A DNA stretch of 64,000 nt from Oxalobacteraceae bacterium (GTDB taxonomy: Bacteria; Pseudomonadota; Gammaproteobacteria; Burkholderiales; Burkholderiaceae_D), in NCBI GenBank assembly GCA_010024875.1, contig RGFZ01000003.1, forward strand, positions 1 through 64,000, written 5' to 3'. The notes beneath the pieces are model-generated. The model did not search any database. It saw nothing but the letters and a program-made list of their open reading frames with translations, and had not been told where the DNA came from. The translations under genes were made by a program, and so were the position numbers. Below, piece by piece: positions 1 to 8,162 of the stretch. Each line of letters begins with the position of its first letter. The stretch's first letter is position 1.

Positions 1-50
1 AAATACCGCTCGATCGCCTCTTTCCATGGACTGTCGTAGTCATCCGACAC
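1..50 (-). CDS. Partial N-terminus, possible Rpn/PD-(D/E)XK transposase-family protein
   Basis: Only the first 16 codons are inside the window; the gene runs off the left edge. From a GTG at 50 the minus strand reads MSDDYDSPWKEAIERY. This resembles the N-terminus I remember from the Rpn/YadD-like recombination-promoting nuclease/putative transposase family (also annotated as cytosolic protein or DUF4351), which often opens with a DSPWKEA-type motif. A good Shine-Dalgarno (GGTGGAG, complement of 57-63) lies 6 nt before the GTG. The frame is closed by a stop further upstream, so the start lies between about 110 and 50. The family call rests on memory of a short motif and is tentative. Confidence 0.45.
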   Translation of the reverse strand, partial: MSDDYDSPWKEAIERY

Positions 51-232
51 GGCGCGCTCCACCTGTTGCAGATGCGCGGAGGATGAGTCAATAAAAGGAT
101 TATTTCGTCAGTGATGGAGAGCATGATCACGCGACTACTGCCGATGGCTGATCACTCGGCGCAAGCTGTCGTATCTAGATCACGGAATCTGAATATGCTT
201 TAATGAAAGAACACTCGTAAACGTGAATTGCA

Positions 233-262
233 ATAAAAAACGCGGACTGTAGAGTCCGCGCT
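233..262 (-). terminator. Rho-independent terminator of pbpG
   Basis: Perfect 8-bp stem CGCGGACT/AGTCCGCG (241-248 and 253-260) with the 4-nt loop GTAG. On the minus strand it is followed by six T from the A-run at 235-240. It lies about 40 nt past the pbpG stop. Confidence 0.85.
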
Positions 263-299
263 TTATGACATCGGGCCTGAGACACCCACCACTGCTCGA

Positions 300-1379
300 T
301 CAGCTGCGTTTGGCCGAACGCTCTGACGATGCGGAAGCACCGCGGTTTTCCAGCCACTTGCGAATGCGACCAGCATCAGCGAGACGTGACTGCTTGCTCT
401 TGGAATCAAGGAAGATCATCACGACCGGGCGACCGGATACATGAACCTGCATCACGAGGCAACGGCCTGCTTCAGAAATGTAGCCTGTTTTTTGCAGACC
501 AATCTCCCAGTCGGGATTCTCAATCAAGCCGTTCGAATTACGATATTGCAGCATGCGACCACCCGGATCGACCACGTACCGGCTGTCGGTCGAGTACTGC
601 CGAATCAACGGATGGTGGTAGGCCGCCATCACCAGCTTGGCGAGGTCGCGTGCGCTGGAGACATTTGAACTGGATAACCCGGTCGAATCGGAGAACCTAG
701 TGCTGGTCATATCCAGCTCTCGCGCTTTGGCGTTCATTGCGTTGACAAAAGCTTGAATGCCACCGGGGTAATGACGTCCCAAGGCAGACGCGGCACGATT
801 CTCCGAGCTCATCAACGCAATATGAAGCATGTTTGCGCGCGATAACTGCGAACCGACGCGCAGTCGCGAATGGCTGAATTTTTCACGATCCACGTCTTCT
901 TCAGTAACACTGAGAATCTCGTCCAGATCCTGATTAGCCTCCACTACCACCAGGCTGGTCATTAGCTTGGTGATCGACGCGATGGGCAAAGAAATCTCAG
1001 CGTTCTTCTCGAACAGCACCTCATTCGTGGTGTGGTCAAGAACGAGTGCCGCGTTCGAGTTGAGATCAAGCGGATCGCGCGTCAAGCTGAGACCGGCGAG
1101 GTCCCCGGCCGTGAGCATGGGCGGAACGCCCGCGAGTGCGGATGCATAGGCGACGCGCTGGTAGGCACCCTTGCGCTTGCCGTTGGTACTCAAGTTCGCG
1201 TGCACGATTTGTGGCTTGCGGCCCGAGGCCGCACGCTTATCCGCACCCTGAACTGCTTTTTTGCCAACGACCTGCCTGCTTTGCTTGTCGTATCGGGGAC
1301 TGGTCGCGCTGACCGCAACAGGCGAAAAGATCGCCCCCGCGAGCGCTAGCACGCCCACCCTAAGAATAAAACTGCGCAT
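300..1379 (-). CDS. pbpG: D-alanyl-D-alanine endopeptidase (PBP7 type)
   Basis: Periplasmic serine peptidase of the S11 family (PBP7/8), which cleaves D-Ala-mDAP crossbridges in peptidoglycan; 359 residues. All three penicillin-binding motifs are visible: SITK (Ser135, Lys138), SEN (192-194) and KTG (297-299). The first 25 residues (MRSFILRVGVLALAG...) form a signal peptide, and a basic linker of about 60 residues follows. I chose the ATG at 1379 over an in-frame codon at 1442 because GGAG sits 6 nt upstream of it and because the region around 1440 looks like the promoter. Monocistronic, with its own terminator at 233-262. PbpG rather than DacA is inferred from length and the lack of a C-terminal amphipathic helix. 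Confidence 0.9.
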   Translation of the reverse strand: MRSFILRVGVLALAGAIFSPVAVSATSPRYDKQSRQVVGKKAVQGADKRAASGRKPQIVHANLSTNGKRKGAYQRVAYASALAGVPPMLTAGDLAGLSLTRDPLDLNSNAALVLDHTTNEVLFEKNAEISLPIASITKLMTSLVVVEANQDLDEILSVTEEDVDREKFSHSRLRVGSQLSRANMLHIALMSSENRAASALGRHYPGGIQAFVNAMNAKARELDMTSTRFSDSTGLSSSNVSSARDLAKLVMAAYHHPLIRQYSTDSRYVVDPGGRMLQYRNSNGLIENPDWEIGLQKTGYISEAGRCLVMQVHVSGRPVVMIFLDSKSKQSRLADAGRIRKWLENRGASASSERSAKRS

Positions 1380-1414
1380 CCTGACTCCGTGCTTTGATGC
1401 CAAAATTGACTTGC

Positions 1415-1442
1415 AGTGTAGCAAAATGCCGAAAAACCGCAA
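1415..1442 (-). promoter_or_regulatory. Putative sigma-70 promoter of pbpG
   Basis: On the minus strand TTGCGG (1442-1437), a 16-nt spacer and TACACT (1420-1415) resemble -35 and -10 boxes. A transcript starting near 1408 would give a leader of about 30 nt before the ATG at 1379. Agreement with consensus is moderate. Confidence 0.4.
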
Positions 1443-1611
1443 GGGAATTAAAGGCTTATAAGCGTCAATTAAACGGGTTTATCATCGCAAATTGTTTTTT
1501 ATCAACATTAAATCGCAAGCAATTTTCTTATAAGAAACAATGGACAACAAAATCCCACGTACGCCAGCGATCGGCGGGAGTCCGTAAACAGAAGAAATCA
1601 AGTCTCGCAGG

Positions 1612-1637
1612 GTCCGGCCCAAAATCCTGGGCCGGAC
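1612..1637. repeat. Perfect 10-bp inverted repeat after the dehydrogenase gene
   Basis: GTCCGGCCCA (1612-1621) and TGGGCCGGAC (1628-1637) flank the loop AAATCC. It begins 15 nt past the stop of the minus-strand dehydrogenase and may end that operon. There is no T-run on either side, so it is not a canonical intrinsic terminator. It could act as a 3' stabilising hairpin. Confidence 0.55.
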
Positions 1638-1652
1638 GAGGTCAGTAGCTGG

Positions 1653-2720
1653 TCAGACCGCGCCAGCGATGGCTTTGCCCAGATCGGAGGTCGCGGCTTT
1701 ACCACCCATGTCCGGCGTGAACGGCGCGTTGGCCGGTCCGGCTTCGAGTACTTTTTCAATTGCGCGAACTATTGCCGCACCAGCCTCTGCATAGCCAAAG
1801 TGTTCCAGCATCATCGCGCCACACCAGATCTGTCCAATCGGATTGGCCAAGCCTTTGCCGGCGATGTCAGGCGCCGATCCGTGTACCGGCTCGAACAGTG
1901 ATGGATACAGCCCCTCCGGATTGATGTTCGCGGAGGGTGCGATCGCGATCGTTCCGGTGCAGGCCGGCCCCAGATCAGAGAGGATATCGCCGAACAGATT
2001 CGAGGCCACTACGACATCAAACCAGTCGGGGTTCTTGACGAAATGAGCACACAAAATATCGATGTGAAACTTGTCGACCTTCACACCAGAGTATGATTTG
2101 GTCATCTCGGCGACGCGCTCGTCCCAGTAGGGCATGGTGATCGAGATACCGTTCGACTTGGTGGCGGACGTCAGATGCTTTTTCGGGCGGCGCAGCGCTA
2201 ACTCGAAAGCGTACTTGAGAATGCGATCGACGCCAGTGCGGCTAAACACGCTCTCCTGAAACACGACTTCGCGCGATGTGCCTTCGAACATCCGACCGCC
2301 GACCGACGAGTACTCGCCCTCGGTATTCTCGCGCACTACATAAAAATCAATATCTCCAGGCTTTCGGTTAGCCAATGGCGACGGAATACCCGGCATCAGT
2401 CGGCAGGGGCGCAAGTTCACATACTGATCGAATTCACGTCGAAACTTCAGCAGTGAACCCCACAGCGACACATGATCAGGTACGGTATCGGGCCAGCCTA
2501 CCGCTCCAAAGTAGATCGCATCATGACCGCCAATCTGGTCTTTCCAATCATCGGGCATCATCTGCCCATGCTTAGCGTAGTAGTCGCAGCTGGCAAAATC
2601 GAAGTGATCATAGGACAGTTTTACGCCAAACTTGCGCGTGGCAGCATCTAGCACGCGCAGACCTTCGGGGACCACCTCTTGTCCAATTCCGTCTCCCGCG
2701 ATCACTGCTATTTTTTTCAT
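1653..2720 (-). CDS. Tartrate/D-malate dehydrogenase family protein
   Basis: Beta-decarboxylating dehydrogenase of 355 residues, related to isopropylmalate and isocitrate dehydrogenases. It opens with the IAVIAGDGIGQEVVPEG nucleotide-fold start and has VVRENTEGEYSSVGG and the NLFGDILSDLGP metal/substrate segment. The family oxidises tartrate, D-malate or closely related 2-hydroxyacids with NAD, using Mn/Mg. I favour the DmlA/TtuC group over LeuB because of the VVRENTEGEYS context and the absence of leu genes. It is the last gene of the minus-strand operon and starts 5 nt after the nitroreductase stop. The exact substrate cannot be read from sequence. Confidence 0.85.
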   Translation of the reverse strand: MKKIAVIAGDGIGQEVVPEGLRVLDAATRKFGVKLSYDHFDFASCDYYAKHGQMMPDDWKDQIGGHDAIYFGAVGWPDTVPDHVSLWGSLLKFRREFDQYVNLRPCRLMPGIPSPLANRKPGDIDFYVVRENTEGEYSSVGGRMFEGTSREVVFQESVFSRTGVDRILKYAFELALRRPKKHLTSATKSNGISITMPYWDERVAEMTKSYSGVKVDKFHIDILCAHFVKNPDWFDVVVASNLFGDILSDLGPACTGTIAIAPSANINPEGLYPSLFEPVHGSAPDIAGKGLANPIGQIWCGAMMLEHFGYAEAGAAIVRAIEKVLEAGPANAPFTPDMGGKAATSDLGKAIAGAV

Positions 2721-2725
2721 TTTTA

Positions 2726-3421
2726 TTACTCCAGGAATGTTGCGAAGCCAGCTACCGGTTCGCGTTCGGTTTTCAGGGTGTTTTCTATCTTGCTATGGTC
2801 TGCATAGCCAAGCGCCATTCCGCACACCAGTTGCTCGCCATCCGGCATCTGCAGCACACGTGCGATCACCTTATGGAACTGAGTGAACGCTGCCTGCGGA
2901 CAGGTGTCGAGTCCTCGTGCGCGCGCAGCGATCATCAGGCTCTGCAGGAACATGCCATAGTCTAGCCAGGAGCCCTGCTCCATGACGCGGTCAATCGTGA
3001 AGATCAGCCCCACAGGAGCATCGAAAAAACAATAGTTACGGCCATGCTGTGCCTGCATGCCAGCCTTATCCTCTCGAGTCAGGCCCAGAAGCGCGTACAA
3101 GTCCCAGCCAATCTTGCGCCGACGATCCACGTACGGCGAAACCCACTGCTGCGGGTAATAGTGATACTCCTCCTGATGCTCCGACACTTGGGAAGGATCG
3201 AGGTAGGTCGCCAGTATCTCGTCCGACAACCGTTGCCGGATCTCGCCGGTGAGTACATAAACTTTCCAGGGCTGAGTGTTGGAGCCAGAGGGCGCACGCG
3301 AAGCCACACTGAGTAATGCCTCGATATCGGCTCGTGCCACCGGGGTCGGAAGGAAGGCGCGTATAGAGCGCCGTGAGGTAATTGCCTCGTCAACGATTTT
3401 CTGTTCAGGGCTCGTGATCAT
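2726..3421 (-). CDS. Nitroreductase family protein
   Basis: FMN-dependent nitroreductase fold, 231 residues. The N-terminal segment TSRRSIRAFLPTPV and the following SRAPSGSNTQPWK are the typical FMN-binding motifs. The C-terminal half contains LDTCPQAAF and QLVCGMALGYAD, also typical. Members reduce nitroaromatics, quinones or enoates with NAD(P)H; the physiological substrate is unknown. Its start overlaps the stop of the upstream thioesterase gene by 4 nt (ATGA), so the two are translationally coupled. Confidence 0.88.
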   Translation of the reverse strand: MITSPEQKIVDEAITSRRSIRAFLPTPVARADIEALLSVASRAPSGSNTQPWKVYVLTGEIRQRLSDEILATYLDPSQVSEHQEEYHYYPQQWVSPYVDRRRKIGWDLYALLGLTREDKAGMQAQHGRNYCFFDAPVGLIFTIDRVMEQGSWLDYGMFLQSLMIAARARGLDTCPQAAFTQFHKVIARVLQMPDGEQLVCGMALGYADHSKIENTLKTEREPVAGFATFLE

Positions 3422-3867
3422 GCTGCACCTCCATCCGTCACCAGAATGGATTCCAGCAAAGCGCGCGCTTTGTCGGATATCGGCGTAGGTTTCCGAGTGA
3501 CGCGGTCAACGTAGACATGAACAAAGTGTCCCTGCGCGGAGGCTTCGCGATCATCGCCCCGGAAAATGCCTACCTCATAACGCACGCTGGATGTACCCAG
3601 CTTGGCGACACACAGCCCGGCCGTCACTCGTTCGGGAAATGCGACCGACGCAAAATAATTACAATGCGTTTCGACCACCAGCCCGATAGCATCGCCTTCA
3701 TGAATGTCCAGCGTCCCGTGGGCGATCAGGAATTCATTCACCACCGTGTCGAACCACTGGTAGTAAACAACGTTGTTCACGTGACCGTATACATCGTTGT
3801 CGGACCAGCGGGTGCTGATGGGAAGGAAATGGCGGAAATGATCTCTTGTTTTTGTAGTATCTCTCAT
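3418..3867 (-). CDS. Acyl-CoA thioesterase, hotdog fold (YbgC/4HBT type)
   Basis: 149-residue single-domain hotdog protein. The segment TRWSDNDVYGHVNNVVYYQWFDT, near residue 20, carries the 4-hydroxybenzoyl-CoA thioesterase signature (catalytic Asp in the DNDVYGHVNN motif). It probably hydrolyses acyl-CoA esters in the cytoplasm. It overlaps both neighbours by 4 nt within the operon. Chain-length specificity cannot be inferred. Confidence 0.86.
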   Translation of the reverse strand: MRDTTKTRDHFRHFLPISTRWSDNDVYGHVNNVVYYQWFDTVVNEFLIAHGTLDIHEGDAIGLVVETHCNYFASVAFPERVTAGLCVAKLGTSSVRYEVGIFRGDDREASAQGHFVHVYVDRVTRKPTPISDKARALLESILVTDGGAA

Positions 3868-4760
3868 TTTTTCATGACCACGAAAGCCACGCCTGCGACT
3901 GCGAGCACGATGCCCAGCGCACCGATCAGCGTGAAAGTTTCATCGAAAAGCCACCACGCCATCAGTGCCGTGACTGCTGGCGTCAGGTACATCAGGCTGG
4001 AGACGTGCGTCGCCGCACTTTTTCTGATCAGCGCATAAAGCAGGAACATAGCGCCTATCGACAGTGCCAGCACCGACCAACTGAGCGCGCCGATGAATTG
4101 CGGCGTCCATTGTACTGTGCGCAGCCCCGGATCTAGCCCTTCAAGCCACCAGGCCAGCGGCAAGGTCACGGCAGCTGCAGCGGCGAATTGGATCAATGCG
4201 CCGGAGCGCAGATCGAATTTCGGACAGAAGCGTTTCTGGTATAGCGTACCCGCCGTTATTGAAAACAAGCCCACTAGGCACAGCACCACGCCCGCCACGG
4301 AAGCACCGTCAAGCGTCAGCTTGTCCTTGACGACCAGCGCGACGCCGGCCAGACCCATTAGCAAGCCCAACCACTGTCGCAAACCAACGCGCTCGCCGAC
4401 CCAGCGCGCCGAGAAACCCGTCAACACAGGCTGCAGCCCCACGATCAGCGCTGCCAGTCCCGCCGGCATGCCCAGCTTGATCGCCGACCAGACACCCGAC
4501 AAATAACCTGCCTGCACCAGCACACCAGCCATCGCAATGTGCCCCACCTTCCCCTGCGGCCAGGGCGCGTGCAGCCACAGCAGTGTCGGCAGCAGAATGA
4601 CCAGAACGCAGGAATAACGAAGCAGCAGAAAAGTCAGCGGCGGTGCGTAGGGTAAGCCGAACTTGGCGACGATGAAGCCGGTACTCCAGACAAGCACAAA
4701 CACCATAGGCGCGAGCACATCGGCCAGCATCACCGTGTTGCTCTGGTAGGTCTCGTTCAA
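3864..4760 (-). CDS. EamA/DMT-family transporter
   Basis: 298-residue inner-membrane protein with about ten hydrophobic helices arranged as two EamA repeats; the drug/metabolite transporter superfamily exports small metabolites. Features include the early PMVFVLVWSTGFIVAKFGL segment and a repeat-2 counterpart around residues 150-290. The start is TTG at 4760, preceded by GGAG inside the end of the upstream gene at a 5-nt distance. The first ATG would remove nine residues. It overlaps the upstream HDAC-like gene by 4 nt and the thioesterase by 4 nt. The substrate is unknown. Confidence 0.85.
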   Translation of the reverse strand: MNETYQSNTVMLADVLAPMVFVLVWSTGFIVAKFGLPYAPPLTFLLLRYSCVLVILLPTLLWLHAPWPQGKVGHIAMAGVLVQAGYLSGVWSAIKLGMPAGLAALIVGLQPVLTGFSARWVGERVGLRQWLGLLMGLAGVALVVKDKLTLDGASVAGVVLCLVGLFSITAGTLYQKRFCPKFDLRSGALIQFAAAAAVTLPLAWWLEGLDPGLRTVQWTPQFIGALSWSVLALSIGAMFLLYALIRKSAATHVSSLMYLTPAVTALMAWWLFDETFTLIGALGIVLAVAGVAFVVMKK

Positions 4761-5665
4761 GCCAACTCCATCCCACGGCAGTACCGAATGGCGATGCGTA
4801 TTGTCTGCAAATGGACGGCGACCGTCTCTTCAATCACGCGACCGTAACCGCCTGCCATTGCAATCGCTACGGGCAGATCACGCGCACGGGCCGCCTCCAT
4901 CACCTTCGTGTCGCGCGACGCCAGGCCAGCCATCGATAAACGCAGGCGGCCCAACCGGTCACCCTCGTATGGATCAGCCCCCGCCAGAAAAATCAGCAAT
5001 TCAGGATCAAACCGCGCAAACATCTCTGACAGCGCCGCATCAAGACCGGCCAAGTAATCCGTATCTCCTGTTCCATCAGGCAATGCCACATCCAGATCGC
5101 TGCACGCCTTGTCGAACGGGTAGTTGTGTTCACCGTGGATCGACAAGGTAAATACCGATTCATCTTTTTCCAAAATGGTAGCGGTGCCGTCCCCCTGATG
5201 CACATCGAGATCGACTATAGCCACGCGGCTCACCCGACGCTCTGCCTGCATCAATCGTGCCGCAATGGCGGCGTCATTAAATACGCAGAATCCCTGGCCG
5301 CGATCGGCATGCGCGTGATGCGTGCCGCCAGCAAGGTTGACGCCCACACCCCCAGCTAATGCTGCGCGACAAGCAGCAATCGTCGCCCCTGCGGAGCGCC
5401 GGGATCGCTCCACCATGTCAGGAGACCAAGGGAAGCCGATCGTTTTCTGCTCATTCTCGCTAAGCAGCCCGCCACTGACACGCTGAATGTAGCTAGGGTG
5501 GTGGGCGAGCGCCAGCACACCATCACTGGTCGTCGGCGCCTCTTCGAAAACAACGTCGGGTAATGAAGCAGCCACTGCCTCGCGCAACATCCGGTATTTC
5601 TGCATCGGGAACCGATGGCCGGAAGGGAGAGGCAGCACAAAACGGTCACTGTAAAAAGCTTTCAA
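4757..5665 (-). CDS. Histone-deacetylase-family amidohydrolase
   Basis: Zn-dependent deacetylase fold (HDAC/AcuC/acetylpolyamine amidohydrolase superfamily), 302 residues. The HH pair (116-117 in GGTHHAHA), the zinc ligands Asp154, His156 (VDLDVHQGDGT) and Asp231 (GADPYEGD), and the catalytic Tyr in AGGYG (274) are all present. Bacterial members remove acetyl groups from small amines or proteins. The start is TTG at 5665: an in-frame stop lies 12 nt upstream and the first Met is only residue 21, whereas MKAFYSDRFVLPLPSGHRFP is the normal N-terminus of this family. It is the first gene of the five-gene operon running down to 1653. Confidence 0.9.
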   Translation of the reverse strand: MKAFYSDRFVLPLPSGHRFPMQKYRMLREAVAASLPDVVFEEAPTTSDGVLALAHHPSYIQRVSGGLLSENEQKTIGFPWSPDMVERSRRSAGATIAACRAALAGGVGVNLAGGTHHAHADRGQGFCVFNDAAIAARLMQAERRVSRVAIVDLDVHQGDGTATILEKDESVFTLSIHGEHNYPFDKACSDLDVALPDGTGDTDYLAGLDAALSEMFARFDPELLIFLAGADPYEGDRLGRLRLSMAGLASRDTKVMEAARARDLPVAIAMAGGYGRVIEETVAVHLQTIRIAIRYCRGMELA

Positions 5666-5883
5666 AATCTCTTCTCAGGAAAACATGGGACAGCAACGGC
5701 TATCGTAACCCAGCAGGGCACGCCCCTAGGCAAGACAGCTTTACCGCCCTTGGCAACGGGCCGATGGCGACAAGCGATGAGCCATCGCAATGAACCCGGT
5801 GCATAGTTATTGTCCTATCTAACCGCCTGATCAAAGCATGCACCAGTCACGGCATTTTCAACCCAACCTTCATAGGAGCAACA

Positions 5884-6453
5884 ATGTCCGATCCCACCGC
5901 GCAGATCTCGGCAGCAGCACGCAACAAGGTACAAGCACAGCTGGGCCTGGCAACCAGTCTGGCCGATACACTGATCGACAGCATGCAAAAAATGGTAGGC
6001 CTTAACCTGAACGCTGCCAAAGCCAGTCTTGAAACATCCTTGGCGGGAACGCAGCGGCTGCTGACTGCAAGGGATCCTCAGGAATTTTTCAGTCTCAGCG
6101 CCCACCAGGCTCAGCCACATGCCGAGATTGCTCTCACCTATGGCCGCCATCTAGCCAGCATCGCTTCGGCCGCTCAGGTAGAACTGACACGCGTCACTGA
6201 AGATCAGGTGAACCGATCTAGCCAGCACATCGTGAACTTGATCGACGAATTAGGAAGACTAAGCCCAGCGGGCTCCGAAAGTACCTTATCACTAATGAAA
6301 TCTGCGCTGGACAATGTCAGCGTCAGCCTCGCTCAGCTCGCACGCAACAGCAAGATTGCGGTCGAGACCATGGAGCACAATATGAAGACAGCGAACGCAC
6401 CAGCCACGCAAAGGGATGAGTCGCACTCAAAACAAGGCGGAACCAAAAAATAA
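5884..6453 (+). CDS. phaP: Phasin family protein
   Basis: 189-residue, mostly helical, Ala/Gln/Ser-rich protein of the phasin family. Phasins coat PHA granules and control their number and size. The family segment ARDPQEFFSLSAHQAQPHAEIALTYGRH is near residues 62-90, and the C-terminal tail is basic. A clear ribosome site (AGGAG, 7 nt before the ATG) fixes the start. Monocistronic. PHA metabolism in this organism is supported by the PHA depolymerase and PHA-system protein elsewhere in the window. Confidence 0.9.
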   Translation: MSDPTAQISAAARNKVQAQLGLATSLADTLIDSMQKMVGLNLNAAKASLETSLAGTQRLLTARDPQEFFSLSAHQAQPHAEIALTYGRHLASIASAAQVELTRVTEDQVNRSSQHIVNLIDELGRLSPAGSESTLSLMKSALDNVSVSLAQLARNSKIAVETMEHNMKTANAPATQRDESHSKQGGTKK

Positions 6454-6474
6454 GCCTCATTGCTCTGAATCGCG

Positions 6475-6497
6475 GGCCGCGACCGGCTCAAGCGGCC
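6475..6497 (+). terminator. Weak hairpin after the phasin gene
   Basis: GGCCGC (6475-6480) and GCGGCC (6492-6497) can pair around an 11-nt loop, 22 nt past the phasin stop. It is followed by TGCTTCC rather than a T-run, so termination is uncertain. Confidence 0.25.
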
Positions 6498-6555
6498 TGC
6501 TTCCTCAGCGCTCCATCTGCCCCCCAGCCAAAAGCATGCTGAAACAGCCGGGGCA

Positions 6556-6584
6556 TTGACTACCTACTCTCGGTTAATGATAGA
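6556..6584 (+). promoter_or_regulatory. Putative promoter for the MASE1-like gene
   Basis: TTGACT (6556-6561) and GATAGA (6579-6584) are separated by 17 nt. The -35 matches well and the -10 poorly. It lies about 160 nt upstream of the proposed start at 6745, with a C/G-tract hairpin in between. Confidence 0.3.
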
Positions 6585-6597
6585 CTAAGTCAGCATT

Positions 6598-6619
6598 AAA
6601 AAACCCCCTAGTTTGGGGG
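6598..6619 (-). terminator. Minus-strand terminator-like hairpin between phasin and membrane-protein genes
   Basis: ACCCCC (6602-6607) pairs with GGGGGT (6614-6619) around a 6-nt loop. Read on the minus strand, the stem is followed by a T-run from the A-tract at 6598-6602. No minus-strand gene ends nearby; the closest is at 7327. Confidence 0.4.
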
Positions 6620-6744
6620 TGAGTCGGCGTCATTGCTCGGTTCAGGGCCCAGTCAAACCAAGCACTCGACGCGATGCGGCTTGCCAAAAAAGTATTGCGT
6701 TTAATCGTCGCACCCTAGAGCTTGACAACCGATATCTCTGGTCG

Positions 6745-7299
6745 ATGCATTCGATGATCTCAACACTACAGGCTCTGTCCATTGCCGCCTCTGCGCTTTT
6801 ATACATTGGTTTTTTTCATATAAACGCGTGGCTTTTCTCTGCGCTGGAAGTCCACCCCGGCGCCAACTGGATATTTCTGCCTGCAGGACTGAGGTTGCTA
6901 AACACACTGCTTCTGGGGGGCGAGGGTGCGATCGGCTTGCTGCTAGCATCGTCTTTCCTGGCTCTGCGCGGAATACAACCTGATCCGATCACGGCCGCTA
7001 TCGTGCCATTCATCTCGGCCGGAGCGCCCTACCTTATCTATCGCTTCGCGCTTTTCCGGGGATTGCCATCGACCTTGGAAAAACTGACGCCCGCCTCGCT
7101 GTCGGTGCTGATTGCTCTGTACGCAGCCGCCAGCTCATTCCTCCATTCGATCTGGTATACGGTGCGCGGCGTATCCCAGAGTTTTTTATCCAGCTTCTTT
7201 ACGATGTTCGTCGGTGATCTGATTGGAACAATGATCGTCATCTATTCGATCAAATTACTGCTGACTCTGTGGGACAAGATGAGAACCCCTGCTCGCTGA
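6745..7299 (+). CDS. MASE1-like integral membrane protein
   Basis: 184-residue protein of about five hydrophobic helices with no soluble output domain. The segment VHPGANWIFLPAGLRLL, between helices 1 and 2, resembles the PPxGL-type loop of MASE1 sensory membrane domains; the family call is tentative. An open frame continues upstream to 6613, but its residues there look non-coding, so I place the start at the ATG at 6745 (another ATG is at 6754). Neither has a strong ribosome site. It is convergent with the molybdopterin-binding-domain gene. Function unknown; possibly a sensor-type membrane domain without its kinase or cyclase. Confidence 0.65.
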   Translation: MHSMISTLQALSIAASALLYIGFFHINAWLFSALEVHPGANWIFLPAGLRLLNTLLLGGEGAIGLLLASSFLALRGIQPDPITAAIVPFISAGAPYLIYRFALFRGLPSTLEKLTPASLSVLIALYAAASSFLHSIWYTVRGVSQSFLSSFFTMFVGDLIGTMIVIYSIKLLLTLWDKMRTPAR

Positions 7300-7326
7300 G
7301 GTAATACACCGCAGAGTGACGCTGGA

Positions 7327-8127
7327 TTAATTTGGCGTATATTCCTGCTGTAATTTATCCAAACCTGCGAGCATTTTTGCATATGCTTGCTCTACTGTAT
7401 CGGGATCGCCTTTCACACCCAACTCGATATGCCGGCGCCGATTTCCATCGCCGACGCTGGGTAGGCTGAACACCTTAATATCAGCGAATTCTGCTTCGAG
7501 CGCCTCCATCAGTGGCGTGAGGGTCGATTCGATACCGTCATAGACGATCACCGATTTTTCTGCGTGTGCGATTTGATGAAACAAGTCCGCATGGTGCGTA
7601 TCGAGCGCCCACGCCATCATGGGGGCCGCCATGACTGGAAAACCTGGCACAAAATAATGAACGCCACCCTTCACATTGCGCATCGCAAAACCAGGTATTT
7701 TGTTGAACGAATTCGGAATGATTTCTGCGCCAACTGGGAACTCGCCCATCTTCAAACGATGCAGATTGTCCGGTGCATTGAGGTCAACATCTTTACCTGC
7801 CTCCTGCGCCATGTCGGTGATCCGCTCCTGAATTTTTTCTTTAGCCTCGGGATGAAGTAACAGCGGCAGTCCCAGCGCAGCCGCTGCGCACTGCCGGGTA
7901 TGATCATCTGGGGTCGCACCTATACCGCCGCAGGAAAAAACAATATCCGGGCTCTTCATCGTGCGGCGCAGAGTGTCGGTGATGCGCGCAGGATCATCGC
8001 CCAGATACTCTGCCCATGACAGTGATAGCCCGCGCTCGGATAACAATTCGATGATTTTCGCGAGATGCTTGTCGCTGCGCTTGCCTGACAAGATTTCATC
8101 GCCGATGATGATGATGCCGAATCCCAT
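7327..8127 (-). CDS. Molybdopterin-binding-domain protein (CinA/MoaB-like)
   Basis: 266-residue protein. The N-terminal two thirds is a MoCF_biosynth (MogA/MoaB/CinA N-terminal) domain: it starts GFGIIIIGDEILSGKRSDKH and has the FSCGGIGATPDDHTRQ phosphate-binding loop. It lacks the CinA C-terminal nicotinamide-nucleotide amidase domain, so it is not full CinA. The family binds molybdopterin-like or nucleotide ligands; the role here is undefined. GAGG lies 5 nt upstream of the ATG. It follows the EI24 gene on the same strand after a 35-nt gap, probably in one transcript. Confidence 0.85.
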   Translation of the reverse strand: MGFGIIIIGDEILSGKRSDKHLAKIIELLSERGLSLSWAEYLGDDPARITDTLRRTMKSPDIVFSCGGIGATPDDHTRQCAAAALGLPLLLHPEAKEKIQERITDMAQEAGKDVDLNAPDNLHRLKMGEFPVGAEIIPNSFNKIPGFAMRNVKGGVHYFVPGFPVMAAPMMAWALDTHHADLFHQIAHAEKSVIVYDGIESTLTPLMEALEAEFADIKVFSLPSVGDGNRRRHIELGVKGDPDTVEQAYAKMLAGLDKLQQEYTPN

Positions 8128-8162
8128 GTTGACCTCGCCCTCGGAAAAAATGATTTTTATTG

